Positions 26,601 through 37,624 of a stretch of 64,000 nt of DNA are shown one piece after another (positions within the stretch are counted from its first letter, which is position 1; each line of letters starts with the position of its first letter). This DNA is from Hemibagrus wyckioides. Taxonomy: Eukaryota > Chordata > Actinopteri > Siluriformes > Bagridae. A model generated the notes under the pieces. That model did not search any database, was not told the DNA's origin, and saw only the letters and a list, made by a program, of their open reading frames with translations. The position numbers and the translations under genes were made by a program. Location: positions 16,643,071 to 16,707,070 of the forward strand of contig NC_080731.1 of NCBI RefSeq assembly GCF_019097595.1. The letters run 5' to 3'.

Positions 26601-29600
26601 AAAGTCAGATCTAATATAACTTAGTTATTTTAGCACTGTAGCGTACATTATGATGACTCTTTTCAGATTATGTTTTTTTTCCAAGGCATTGTTACTTGCC
26701 AGTGTGTCCTGTCATAGCTATGCAGTAAAAAACTATATTAAAGAATTTTTGTTCTGAAGTCTGGTTTTGTGGCTGTGCTTAAAATTAAATCAATATAATC
26801 TTAATTCAAGTGATGAAAAGATTTAAAATTCTGACAGTAAACAGAGTTGAGTTCTACTGTAAGGTTAACCCTGCCTGGGATAAATGTTTGGAAATGATTT
26901 CATTGAAAATGTCCGTTAGACACTTAAAAGTAATCACATGTAATCAGTTACTTTACTTTTATAAAGTAATTGAAAAGTTACACTACTTAGTACATTTTAG
27001 ACAGTGTAACTTGTAATCTGTAACCTATTACATTTCCAAAGTAACCTACCCAACACTGCTCTTACTTAACAGTCAAACTCCAAAGGTTGAAAAGTTATAG
27101 TGTGTATGTGTACTGGAGCTACCTGCAATTCGCCCAAGCAGCAGCGAGGCGTCTGTATGTATAGTAGCGAAATAGCATGCGGTCGTGGTGCCATTGCTTA
27201 ACGTTCTTCTCTGTAAGCAAATAAAACAAAATAAAAACACGGCTGGTGCAGGAATACTCTGATCTGATGTCATTTGTGAGCCGCACACAAAACACATAAA
27301 TTCATCTGCAATACATAGATAAAAAGTCACTACAAGATACAAGTAAACATTTAACAAACATACAGCTACATTAGTTAAATATAAGTTCAGAACAGATAAT
27401 TAGATAGGACTTCTGTCAGGAATCGACTATGAGGATTCTAATTAATCACTGCAACCCCAACCCTTTTGATCAATTCTTTATATGTGTGGTTATAACAGAA
27501 GTTGGGAATTATTGGGAATTTGATAACCGATGACTTAGTTGTTATAGTTTATATTAACATGCTTATTTCTGTTGTAACAACTTGCACAGGGTGGACATTT
27601 TGGATGGTCCACATCAACAGATTTAATTGTAGGCATGGTGGCTTAGTGGCTTAGCATGCTTGCCCGCAGTGCCGAGATTCCCGGGGGTTCCTGGGGGTTC
27701 GATTCCGACCTCTTAACTGTGTGTGTGGAGTTTGCATGTGTCAGGGGTTTCCTCTGGGTACTCTGGTTTCCTCCCCCAAACCAAAGACAGGCTGATTGAC
27801 GTCTCTAAATTGTCTGGAGTATGTCAGATGGTGTCTGTGTGTGTAGAATTTCCAGGGTATACCCTGCCTTGTGCCCCCAGACTCCTGGGAAAGGCTTCAA
27901 GTTCCTTATGGATGGATTCATGGATGTTGATATGGTCAAGCAGCACTTTGTAATGTAAAACCCGAGACTCCAACACAAAAAGTACACATTTGTGTGTAAG
28001 TGTATTATTATCTTTCAGGGAAGGAAAATGCTTTACATCTGGTGTAATGTAAGGGATAACAGGAACTTGCTTCATGGCTTTGTTCCACAACATTAAATGT
28101 AACTATAAATGAATAATGAGTGTGATGTGTTGTTTGTTAATGAACATATAATTGTTGGCAGATTGTTGAGGAATTTCAGTTATGTAAAGACAATGAACTT
28201 GATTGCATAATAACAGGAAAAACCGCACCATTCAACACCACCTCATGATTATGTCTGATTACTTTGTGGTGTATTGCTTAATTATCGCCCTGTTTACGAC
28301 TCACCACGACTTTGGTATAGGCATCCTTGGCGAAGTCCAGGTCCTCGTAGCACAACTCCACAGGGAACGTGTATGTTTTGAGCCAATCCAAGAGCGGCAA
28401 GTCCAGGTGTGTACCCGAGAAAATGTACTGCGAAGCATGAATGTGTGTGTCCACCATTCCCGGGATGAAAAACTCACTGCAGAGGAGCAGGAACATCATC
28501 AATCACACGTTATCAAGGGTGGTAACAAGGGCAAATGTACTGTTCATTTGTCCATATATCCATTTGTCATTCTGGACATGTTAAAGAGCATCTTTAAGGA
28601 AGTTACTCACTGAGACCCGAGCTGTTCAATATCTGACGTGTCAAAGCCCCATTGGTGCGAGAGACTTTCCACATTCTGACCTTCCTCAAAAAAGGCGATC
28701 TGGAAACAAACAACATTTAACAATTTCAGAGCAGCAGTACAAAAGAAAATATGAAGCTAACTTCAAATCTGCGTAGATGTTCAGGTGAGCCTCGCACGCA
28801 CATGTGACCCCGCCCTCTTGTGGCATATTTGCTGAATTGGGATCATTTGTTTCAATATTACACCTCCTGATCGTCGCTCAAGGTCTTCCTGATCTTTATC
28901 CAAAAACCCATTTTCATGCCACAGCTTTAGTTCTAGATAATAACCCCGCTTAACAAAACAGCTTTTGCTTGAGACATGTTCAAATAAAAAAATTCTATTT
29001 TAATTATTATATAATAAAATTCCTCAGAGGCAAAACAACAGGCTATTGTAACATATCTTAATAGAACTGCGTAGATGATTTTATAATCATCTTTTTCCGA
29101 TAATGATTTTCATTTTAAGTTCAAAATCCCAAAGTACTTTACTTATAAAAGATTAGATTAGATTAGCTCACCCAGGAAATGACTATAAACCTTTAAACCT
29201 ATGAACATTTTTATGACACCAGTGTTTAAACAGCTGAGAACTAAAAATAGGGGAACGTACATGTTTTTATGTTTTTATTTTAAAACATTTTGAGCCAATA
29301 GATAAAGTGCTCAAGATGGGGTATACTGCTTCAGGAAATCAGTAAGGTCAGCTACAGCTAAACTTCAGATCTTATTATCACATGCAGGCTAATTAGTAGT
29401 CAGGGCAGAAAGTGTGTGCTAGTAAGCAGCCAGTGTAACTTGTATAAGACTAAGGTGATGAACTCTGATATTTTACTTTCTGAATTCACTGTATAGCATG
29501 GCAAAGAGACAGCAACATATTCTCATCTTATCTCATCTCATCTAACCTTGACTGCTCCAGACGATTATGTACATAGATACAAATTTATTTAAAAGATGTT

Positions 29601-30213
29601 ATAGACATACGGTTGCAGACGCTGTCTCGAGCACTGCAGTCTGGCCCACATTCTTAATGGCATTGTTGTGACCAGTCCAGCAACAAATTTCTGTCACTTC
29701 TACATATCCACTACACTCACTGATAAACCAAGCACCTAGGGTTATTCATTAGTCCTTAAGTATACCTTTGGGTTTCTTGGAAAAAAAAAAATCATCAACT
29801 TGCTACCTAACAACAGCTATTCCCTTGGACGTTCATCTCACCATCTTGGCCCCAGGATAGAGATAATCTGAGATATAAAGGATATTTACAAAGATGCATC
29901 TTTACGTAAAGACTGAGATGAGTGAGTGTACCGGGTAAGCATAGTTCACAGAGGTGTGGTGGTGTATCGTAATAATAGTACGTGAGCAGGCTTTGTTTCT
30001 AATTTGGATGCTGTGAACATGCGGTCTCTTATATCACATCAAACACCACCACACCTTTCTGAAATATGCTTAACCTTATGTACTGCTGCTCTCTGGATAA
30101 CAATTAAACAGATTTTCTTTGCTTTATATATTAAAGCCTTTGTGTCCCATATAAGTAATAGAGAGACTCGAATAGCAGGTGGGAAATTGGCGACTTTTTC
30201 GGAAGAAAATGAA

Positions 30214-30303
<90 letters not shown>

Positions 30304-30667
30304 CTAGATCTATCTAGATCTTTGCACTCTTCCAGGAAAGCTCTCAAGTCAACACTGTACATTCAACATTGTTTAACATTTAATACCATTTTAACATTAT
30401 TCTACACTTAATTTAGAACTAGATTAGTGCCTTTATTTCTATTTACAGTGAGTTTTAATCCAGTTCTCGACATGAACACTGCTGGTAAATATCTACACGT
30501 ACACTTTGCTTTTCCTGACTTGAGCATTTATTAGCAAATTCTGATCAACTCACCTTGCCCTGCTCGTTCACCCCCAGCACGAAGTCGGTGAGCACGCGCA
30601 GCGCCGAGTCCCGTGTGGAGTGCGCGAACGTGCCCCGGTAAACGCGCGCGACGCCTACGCTGCTCAT
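17313..30667 (-). CDS. gda: gda: guanine deaminase (guanase/cypin), 14 exons, 447 aa
   Basis: Minus-strand exons: 30554-30667, 28611-28699, 28305-28476, 27123-27210, 24384-24489, 24125-24152, 23090-23197, 20491-20598, 19621-19718, 18892-18959, 18392-18538, 18065-18183, 17743-17770, 17313-17383. They total 1344 nt with matching phases. The product is a cytosolic amidohydrolase that deaminates guanine to xanthine. Zinc-site residues are visible: His79 and His81 in FIPGMVDTHIHAS, His237 in SHISEN, His276 in VMAHGCYL and Asp327 in DVAGGYSSSMLDA, each offset by 3 from the human numbering I recall. NGTTTACYFATIHTD (exon 4) and HCPNSN (exon 9) are family hallmarks. Exons 6 and 13 are 28-nt microexons. 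Length is near human GDA (454 aa). The C-terminus ends FPDSY and lacks the SSV-type PDZ ligand of mammalian cypin. The exon 11 donor is ambiguous by 6 nt (see findings). Confidence 0.96.
17656..17687. repeat. (AAAT)n microsatellite in gda intron 13
   Basis: About 7-8 TAAA units, 55 bp from the 28-nt exon at 17743-17770. Confidence 0.85.
19245..19545 (+). mobile_element. Degraded Tc1-like transposon remnant in gda intron 9
   Basis: Begins with AACGTTTACATACACCAAGT, resembling the terminal sequence of salmonid-type Tc1 elements, and continues with diverged segments (19400-19500) that resemble a Tc1 transposase coding region with frameshifts. No right TIR is seen. Recognised by resemblance only. 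Confidence 0.5.
20084..20260 (+). mobile_element. tRNA-derived SINE fragment in gda intron 8
   Basis: Begins GGATGGCACAATGGTGCAGC (A-box-like), has a B-box-like GGTTCAGTCC at about 20130, then the GTTTCACATTTCTCCCC...TCTGGATTTCCTCC body common in fish tRNA-SINEs. It is truncated at the 3' side. Confidence 0.6.
20599..23089 (-). other. gda: gda intron 7
   Basis: Outside the fold-back element the intron shows no recognised gene. A cryptic-looking exon candidate at about 22265-22360 was examined and rejected. The segment 21830-22200 gives no recognisable homology. Confidence 0.6.
20661..21115 (+). mobile_element. Fold-back Tc1/mariner-derived element in gda intron 7, copy 5
   Basis: TIRs TACACTATATTGCC...GGCAATATAGTGTA at both ends. 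The left about 137 bp (20661-20797) and right about 147 bp (20969-21115) are inverted copies of each other, far beyond the usual TIR. The loop encodes the plus-strand transposase C-terminal block ([20 protein letters not shown], then NLIEHLWDELE). It ends about 60 bp upstream (minus sense) of gda exon 8. Confidence 0.87.
23201..23238. repeat. (CA)n microsatellite next to gda exon 7
   Basis: A CA run begins 4-5 bp from the acceptor of exon 23090-23197. On the gda strand it reads (TG)n immediately before the GGCAG acceptor, so it takes the place of a normal polypyrimidine tract. Confidence 0.93.
24490..25655 (-). other. gda: gda intron 4, part distal to the hAT element
   Basis: Contains a 192-codon minus-strand open frame at 24783-25361 that I do not recognise; it lies wholly inside the intron. 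No splice-competent exon matching GDA occurs here. Confidence 0.5.
25656..27058 (+). mobile_element. hAT-like DNA transposon remnant in gda intron 4
   Basis: The left end is CAGTGCTGGGGAGTAAC and the right end is the complement of CAGTGTTGGGTAGGTTAC. It is flanked by 8-bp target duplications differing at one base (CCCTTACT at 25648-25655, CTCTTACT at 27059-27066), the TSD length of the hAT superfamily. Subterminal regions are rich in GTAAC/GTTAC motifs on both sides. At about 26116-26169 the plus strand encodes KMLSASKPSMLNLRKHLQ, resembling the end of a hAT BED finger. No intact transposase remains, and the interior has GT and ATTTT microsatellites (26251-26291, 26401-26455). Confidence 0.78.
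26251..26291. repeat. (GT)n microsatellite inside the hAT-like element
   Basis: GT repeats with one GA interruption. Confidence 0.9.
27631..27950 (+). mobile_element. tRNA-derived SINE in gda intron 3
   Basis: Starts GGCATGGTGGCTTAGTGGCT (A box), with B box GGTTCGATTCC at about 27697-27707. The conserved body follows: GTGGAGTTTGCATGTGTC, GGTTTCCTCTGGGTACTC, TTTCCTCCCCCAAACCAAAG. The element is diverged and its 3' tail is degraded. It lies on the plus strand, antisense to gda. Confidence 0.8.
28700..30553 (-). other. gda: gda intron 1
   Basis: AT-rich intron with the GATA array at 30213-30302 and no recognised coding sequence or RNA gene. The stretch 28900-29900 shows nothing identifiable. 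Confidence 0.6.
30213..30302. repeat. (GATA)n array in gda intron 1
   Basis: About 22 GATA units followed by a short palindromic tail GATCTAGATCTATCTAGATC (30301-30320). Confidence 0.95.
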
Positions 30668-30711
30668 GGCGTTCACAAGCTCCAAACGTTCAAGGCGCCG
30701 CGTTTCCCTGC

Positions 30712-30719
30712 CTTTTATA
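30712..30719 (-). promoter_or_regulatory. gda: gda TATA box
   Basis: TATAAAAG on the minus strand in the context GTATAAAAGGC, 45-52 bp upstream of the gda ATG. Transcription starting about 30 bp downstream would begin near 30688 and leave a 5' UTR of only about 20 nt. GC-rich sequence lies between the box and the ATG. Confidence 0.7.
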
Positions 30720-30800
30720 CAGCCTGTGGACCTCTGGCGCGTGCTCCACCCTTCAACTTGGCGACATCAAAGAGACACATAGCAGATGATCAGATGAAAA

Positions 30801-30803
<3 letters not shown>

Positions 30804-30842
<39 letters not shown>

Positions 30843-30863
30843 AAGAGTAGAAGATGAGAAGAA

Positions 30864-30899
<36 letters not shown>

Positions 30900-30956
30900 A
30901 GACGCTTATTGTTCTTCTTCTTCTTCTTCTTCTTCTTCTTCTTCTTCTTCTTTTAG
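30804..30956. repeat. (GA)n, (GAT)n and (TTC)n microsatellite cluster upstream of gda
   Basis: Three adjacent arrays: GA at about 30805-30840, GAT at about 30863-30898 and TTC at about 30912-30952. They lie roughly 90-240 bp upstream of the gda TATA box. Confidence 0.93.
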
Positions 30957-31306
30957 ATGAAGACAAAAAAAATACCAGATATTTAATTTTTCTTCTTCTT
31001 TTTCAGCTGTTCAGTTTGGGTGCCCAGGTTTCCTGTTTCTGGCTAAATGGAGAGGAACCTGATGTGGTCTTCAGCTGTTTTAACTCATCCACATTAAGAT
31101 TCAATACTTTGCGTGTTTTGAGTTTGAGTTTGATTATATATTTGATTATATCTTGTCTTGCAGCCGGAAGCAAGATAAACAAGGTGTTTCCACCCACAGC
31201 ACAGTCGCTCATTCAGTGTTTTTTGTTTTTCGCACCATTCTGTCTAAACTCCAGAGACAGTTGTCTGTAAAAATCCCTCTAGATCTTTTTTTGTAAACTT
31301 TTTTTT

Positions 31307-31309
31307 AAC

Positions 31310-31340
<31 letters not shown>

Positions 31341-31432
31341 TTTTGTTATCTCAGATATCATCTTAATATTTACGATGGAACATTTATGATTCCATTAATT
31401 AATAATTACATTCTATTTTTTTATTTTAATAT

Positions 31433-31475
<43 letters not shown>

Positions 31476-31476
31476 T
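31307..31476. repeat. (TTTA)n tracts
   Basis: Two tetranucleotide arrays, about 31311-31341 and 31430-31476, separated by unique AT-rich sequence. Confidence 0.88.
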
Positions 31477-31744
31477 GCCCTGAAACAGAAAAATTGCACA
31501 AAAGGAAATCCACTTACATTATAGTGATCATGCCACTTGGCACTCATGCCATTTCCTCTGGACACCAGCATGGCTTGTGATCAGGAATAAAAGTCAGGGC
31601 TTTTTTTTACTTCCTCTTTCATGATCATAAAGAAGAACACAAGGCTACGTTTTTCCTCACTGGTATCCTGGTTAAACATGTCATAAACAATTGTTTAACG
31701 ATGAATGTTTCCCATGTGATACATCAAATTCAGAGATAATGAAC

Positions 31745-31830
31745 AGATTTCAATTCAATTGATTTGTATAGCGCTTTAAACAATGGATATTGTCTCAAAG
31801 CAGCTTTACAGAAGTATAGAACTAGTGGGA
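31745..31830 (+). repeat. Teleost interspersed repeat fragment (TTTGTATAGCGC type)
   Basis: Contains TTTGTATAGCGCTTTAAACA followed by TTGTCTCAAAGCAGCTTTAC, a motif pair I know as highly recurrent in fish genomes. The exact family name is not certain. Confidence 0.55.
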
Positions 31831-32550
31831 AAAAAAAAGTATACATAACGCTTAAAGTTAATGTACATTTTAAAGTATTTTTTCCCTATTTTATCCCTCA
31901 AATCAACACAGGTGTGAGCTGAGCATGTGATGATGATGATGATGATGCAGATTGTCAGTGCAATGCTTAACTGAAGACTGCAAACTTTTCTTATGTAACA
32001 CTTTTTACCAGCAAGCTGGTGTTCTTTTATGCTTGCAGAAAGGAAATGGACTCATGGGGCATTTTCAATCAGTTTAAAGAAGTGAATGATGTTCTGGCTG
32101 TGAGTCTGATATAAAGTGAGTCAGGACTCACACAGAATTTTAATGGCTGAAGATCATATTTGAGCGATTTTTGTTTTTTTGGAAGTTTGCTACGAATATG
32201 TTCCCCTAGTACTCTGGGAGTGGGACATGTCAAAGACATTCAGTGCTGAGCATGGACAACTCTGTTCACTATAATAACCGATGACGGCAAGAAATAAAAC
32301 CCTTGAGAGTGTGCTGTTAAAGGAAAATTATTAAGTTATGTGGCCCTGAGGTGGATTATTTTCCATATAAGAGCAAGTATTTCATATCTCTTGTACTACA
32401 GCAATCTGGCAAGATAGTTTTTCAATACTACACATTTCACATACACAGTTATGGTTCTTGTTGCCAAAGTTCGTTTTTATTCAACACTAATCAGCAAGGT
32501 TATCACATGGTATGAGGGTTCATTACTATATCAATAATTATACAATTTTT

Positions 32551-33075
32551 AGTACTTGGGGTCAACAGTCCAGAGTAATGGAGAGTGTGGGAAAGAGGTA
32601 AAGAATCGAGTGCAGGCAGGTTGGAATGGGTGGAGAAAGGTGTCTGTGTGAGAGAAAAATATCAGCGAGAATCAAGGGGAAGGTTTACAAGACAGTGGTG
32701 AGACCAGCCATGCTGTATGGTTTAGAGACAGTGTCACTGAGACAGAGACAGGAGTCAGAGCTGGAGGTAGCAGATGTTGAGGTTCTCTTTGGGAGTGACA
32801 CAGTTGGACAGGATTAGGAACGAGTACATCAGAGGGACAGCTCATGTTGGACGTTTGGGGGACAAAGTTAGAGAGGCCAGGTTAAGATGGTTTGGACATG
32901 TCCAGAGGAGGGAGAGTGAGTATATTGGTAGGAGAATGTTGGACATGGAGCTGCCAGGAAGAAGGCAAAGAGGAGGTATATGGATGTAATAAATGAAGAT
33001 ATGAAGCCACTGGGTATAAGTGTTGAGGATGCAGAAGATAGGGATAGGTGGAGAGAGATGATTCACTGTGGTTGT
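32551..33075 (+). mobile_element. 5'-truncated RTE-like LINE (C-terminal reverse transcriptase end)
   Basis: Plus-strand translation with frameshifts gives, in order, YLGSTVQSNGECGKEV, KGKVYKTVVRPAMLYGLETV, RNEYIRGTAHVGRLGDKVRE, ARLRWFGHVQRRESEYIGRR, DRDRWREMIHCG. This is the characteristic C-terminal region of RTE-type non-LTR retrotransposons in fish. At least two frameshifts and the missing 5' part make it a pseudogene copy. Confidence 0.85.
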
Positions 33076-34450
33076 TGTTTTTATCCATTTACTATTACTC
33101 TATAGCGTGTCTGCTGTACATGTCTCTGCGATTGTTTTATTATAGAAATTACACCGTATTACAGTCAGTGCATTGGAGTCAGATCTACTGTTCTAGAAAT
33201 TTCTGACCAATCAGAGTTGAGAATCTGACATCACCAAGCAAAATAAATAATACTAATGTGTTTGTGAATGGGATTCAAAGTCCCACAGGCCGTGTGGTCA
33301 TGGAGATCCCTTACAAAGCCTTACTTCCAGTTCAGGCCAAACTCCATAGGGGAGCAGAACCGTCAAATCCCAAAACAACATTTTTTCCTTGGTTGTAAAT
33401 GTTACATCATGATTTGCAGTAGATCTGCACACCGTGATATGGTGTATTCATTCACTACACCAGGATATTTATTCAGTTGCCTGAATTCATTTAAGATTCA
33501 TTCCAGACTCCAAACCTTTGCGCTTTTTAACAAGTTAAAATGGAACTGCAAAAATGTCTCTTGACACTGCACTGAGAAGGGAAGAGATAAATGTTTCTAA
33601 GAGCGTTCTGCTTTCTCACATCATGTCCTAGTACATCAGGCTAAATTTGTTACCTCTGGACTCAAGGTTTTAGGCATAAAATAATAACGCCAGCAAGCTT
33701 ATTTTATTCATGTTAAATGGTCATAAGGGTCATTAACAACTGTGGCAGGAAAACATCTTTAACTAAACATAAAAATAAGAATCGAAAATTCAACAACGGA
33801 AATTGATCATTAGGAAAATACACTAACACTTTTGGATTTTGGAAGTGGAATATCCACTAACAAAGACACGACTGAAGAGTCTTTTGGGACGCCCTGTTTT
33901 TTTTTTTTTCTTATATTAACAAAGTGTCTCTTAGTTTTCTGTTGGTGTTGTTACCCAAATAGAAAGCAGTAGTCGTTTGTTGGTCAAAGAAGAATACTGC
34001 AAAACCAAATAATAGTAACTTGTCGATGCATGAAACTGTGACCTCTTGTGGGTTGTGCAGTCATGGAGATCTGCAGTAAAGCCAAACAGAACAAATAAAA
34101 CAAGTACTGTCGTGAATGGTGGAGTGAATGAAGCAGGCGTAGGTTCAGCTTTTATTATACCACCTTAGGCTGCGTTCAACAATATGGCGGTTTTATCACG
34201 GCACTTTATGCAAGGCGCTAGTTGCTGTATCCATGTATACGCAGGGAGGGAAAGGGAAAAAGGAAGTTGGTAAATTTATTAGTCAGGCCACCAAGTGGAA
34301 TCTTCTAGACTGGTGATGAGGCTTATATATGGTAACTAATGCAACTAAAGCTCCATCTATTTTTAGCTCTCCGGTTTCCGAGCAAAACACTCAGGAGGGT
34401 TTGACCATCCACTGACATAGTACAGTAAGTAACCTGACAGGGTTTTTTTC

Positions 34451-34760
<310 letters not shown>

Positions 34761-37624
34761 TCCTTTCTGAAGAACTTTACTAGGATAGAAATTGGCCGTA
34801 ACAGAGAAGCCATGGAGCAAATAACATCCATCTGCGGACAGAAAGCCACCACAGAAAGTAATTACATGTGCCTCCACTGCTAGGAGTTTATAAGAGTTTT
34901 TAAGAATAATCCTCTGCTTCTACTTTTGCCATTTCAAGTAGTTTTTCACAGAAACAAAAACTTTGCCACAAAAAATTTGGAAGAAGCCAAAACCAAGCGT
35001 TTTTGGCTACAAAAATTACAAAAAACTTGAACTGAGTTCTGCAGAAACATGAGAGGTACCATATATCTACATGCTGCATCGGACCCCAGAGCTGGATTTT
35101 ACACTCCGGACTTTTTTATTTAAACAATAATGAGCTACTTTTTTTAAAATTCATCAGCAAACAAGGACATGCTAAATTTGAAAGTTAATGATGATCCAGT
35201 GATTTGTATTGAGATCATTTTCCTGACTGAATGAAATTTTCACTCTGTGGCATTAGTTTGTTGTTGTTGTTCTTGTCTTCAGGAAAGTATTCCTAATTTA
35301 AACATTTTCTGCTTTAATGCATATAAACCACTATTTGTTACTATTATTACTATTCTTCTGAGTTAATACTCTGATTTGATAATTTTTATTATTATTTTTT
35401 CATAATCAAATTTTATAAGATGATTATAAGATGATTAGATTTAATAAATTTACACAAAATCCTATTTATTTATTCATTTATTATTTTTCAAATGACATTC
35501 ATATGCCCACTTTTTAAGAGCTACAATGAGAGTTGTTAAGAGACTCTTCAGGGTTTCCAGAAAGAGAAGTGCAGAAGAAAACGACTTTTGAGTCAGTGTG
35601 GGAAAGCGGATAGAGATTATTGTGAATAAAATGAAGGGCTTGTCATCAGACATGGAGCTTCTTGATGTAGAGGTCACTGGCGTGGTGTTAGGAGCTGGTG
35701 TGGCAGTCAAAGATAAAGGATTTTGTGAGAATTTTAATCTGCTATTGTTGTCAGAAAATATGATTCATATGAATTCTTTAATCCATCCTGAGACGTTTAC
35801 AAATCATCTTCCAACCTTATATAAATATCTCGAGCTGATTCTGGCTCTTAAATTAGACGCACTTTGATCACCTTTGCACAAGATAAAGATTTTAAAAGCA
35901 AACATTACCCATGGACCTACTCTCTGTAAAGCCTGATAAAAAGTCTTTTCCTTAAGCATCAGAAGAGCAACCCTGTAGCAGCATATCAGAGACAATACAA
36001 ATAACCAAGCTTTACAACCATGATGAGCAGAAAAGCATCTCAAAACATGAAACATGAGGTGGATGAGATACAAAAGCAGAACTAGTTACAATTTATCAGG
36101 TAATGAACTCCATCATCCCAAACTCTGTGTATATATTTATTGCTCCATGTGTAAACATTTAAATCTGCTCTAACTAGACAAATGAACCCATTCCTTATAC
36201 CACAGCGCTGTCGATATTCTTCATTCTCATTGGTCCGAAAGTGTTGATGAATTTTTTTTTTTATACCCTCATCCTTACACTTGGATGTCAGTAGCTCCAA
36301 ATAAGCAGATTTTTTTTTATTTATTTAAAGGACAGTGCAAAGCGTACATGTATAGAGATAAAGATGTTATAGAGTGTGTCGAGAATATTTATAGCATGAG
36401 ATCAAGATATGGCGCTACAGTGCAGTTTGTTTATGAGGTTTCTCTCATAAAGAGCTTCTTACAAACCGCATACCGTCATAGAGGTGGTGTCTAATAATAG
36501 CTTGTCTTCATCTTTTAAACTTTATATAAGGATCTGAAACTATTTAGTGCGTCAAATATAACAAAATAGAAGAAGTTACAGCATGAGTATACGGTGCAAA
36601 GAATTTTTCACAGTAGGAGAGAAACGCTAATGAATGAATAAAACAAGGGAGTGACTAAAAAATTCACAAGATCTGGAAAAAAAAAAAAAAGTAGCATTTC
36701 AAGATTTTATGATGGGTTTTTTTTTTTTTTTTTTGTCACATGTTTCCCCAAACAATCACGAGGAAGAGGCTGAGAATAGTTCTATTTGCTGTAATCTCAC
36801 TGACTGTGATGATAAAATCCTCGGGATTATTTTCCCTTTTGGTTGGCAAATTGCAATAAATCTCTTAGGCAGCATAAAAAAGGAAGACTTGTATGATATT
36901 GGATATTTTTCCTCTTAGTGTCTTTTATGCTGTGGAAAAAGTACTATGCATGACTTTCACTTTTCTGCAGGTTTGCTACTGTATACTTGGTCTTTTTAAG
37001 CTGGAATCTTTTTAAACATTGGTTTGTTAATAATAGTAATAATAATTTGATTATGTTCAATAAGGATTAATAGTTATAAATTAGGCTATAACTGTGTATG
37101 TATATGATACACTATATAATGATAATGTCCAGGAGCAGCTTCTTATTTATTAAAAAAATATATATTTTCTGAAGCAGAAATCAGTCAGTCAGAAATCAGA
37201 TGTGACACAATTTTTTTAATACTGTAACAATTTATAGAACATAAAAACTAAATACAAGAAAATCTGGATGAAAATGATGGAAATCAGTCATTATAGTGAC
37301 ATTCGGTGCAGAGCTGTAAAGTAAAGTAGCTGCAATTTTAGGAATTAAGGCATGAAAATCAGGTTTAAGTGTTTATGTGGCTCTGCACTAGTGATTGCCA
37401 GAGGAAGGTTGTGAGTTGAAATCCCAGCATGCCGCTCAGTCACTGATACAGCTCTGAGCAAATTCCTTTAACTCTGAACTGCTCGACTCTGTGTGTGGAT
37501 TTAGCTGTTTGTCAGCGATATTTGTTCAATCAGTAAAAAGTCGTTCACTCTGCCGCATGTTCAGAGTTCATGACTCGCCATGTTAGCGACGCTGAGGTTC
37601 CTTGCTAACGGTCGCGACGTCTCT

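Noticed and set aside
27631..27720. tRNA gene suggested by A-box and B-box motifs
   Set aside because: The boxes belong to a tRNA-derived SINE: the SINE body follows immediately and no cloverleaf with a proper acceptor stem is evident.
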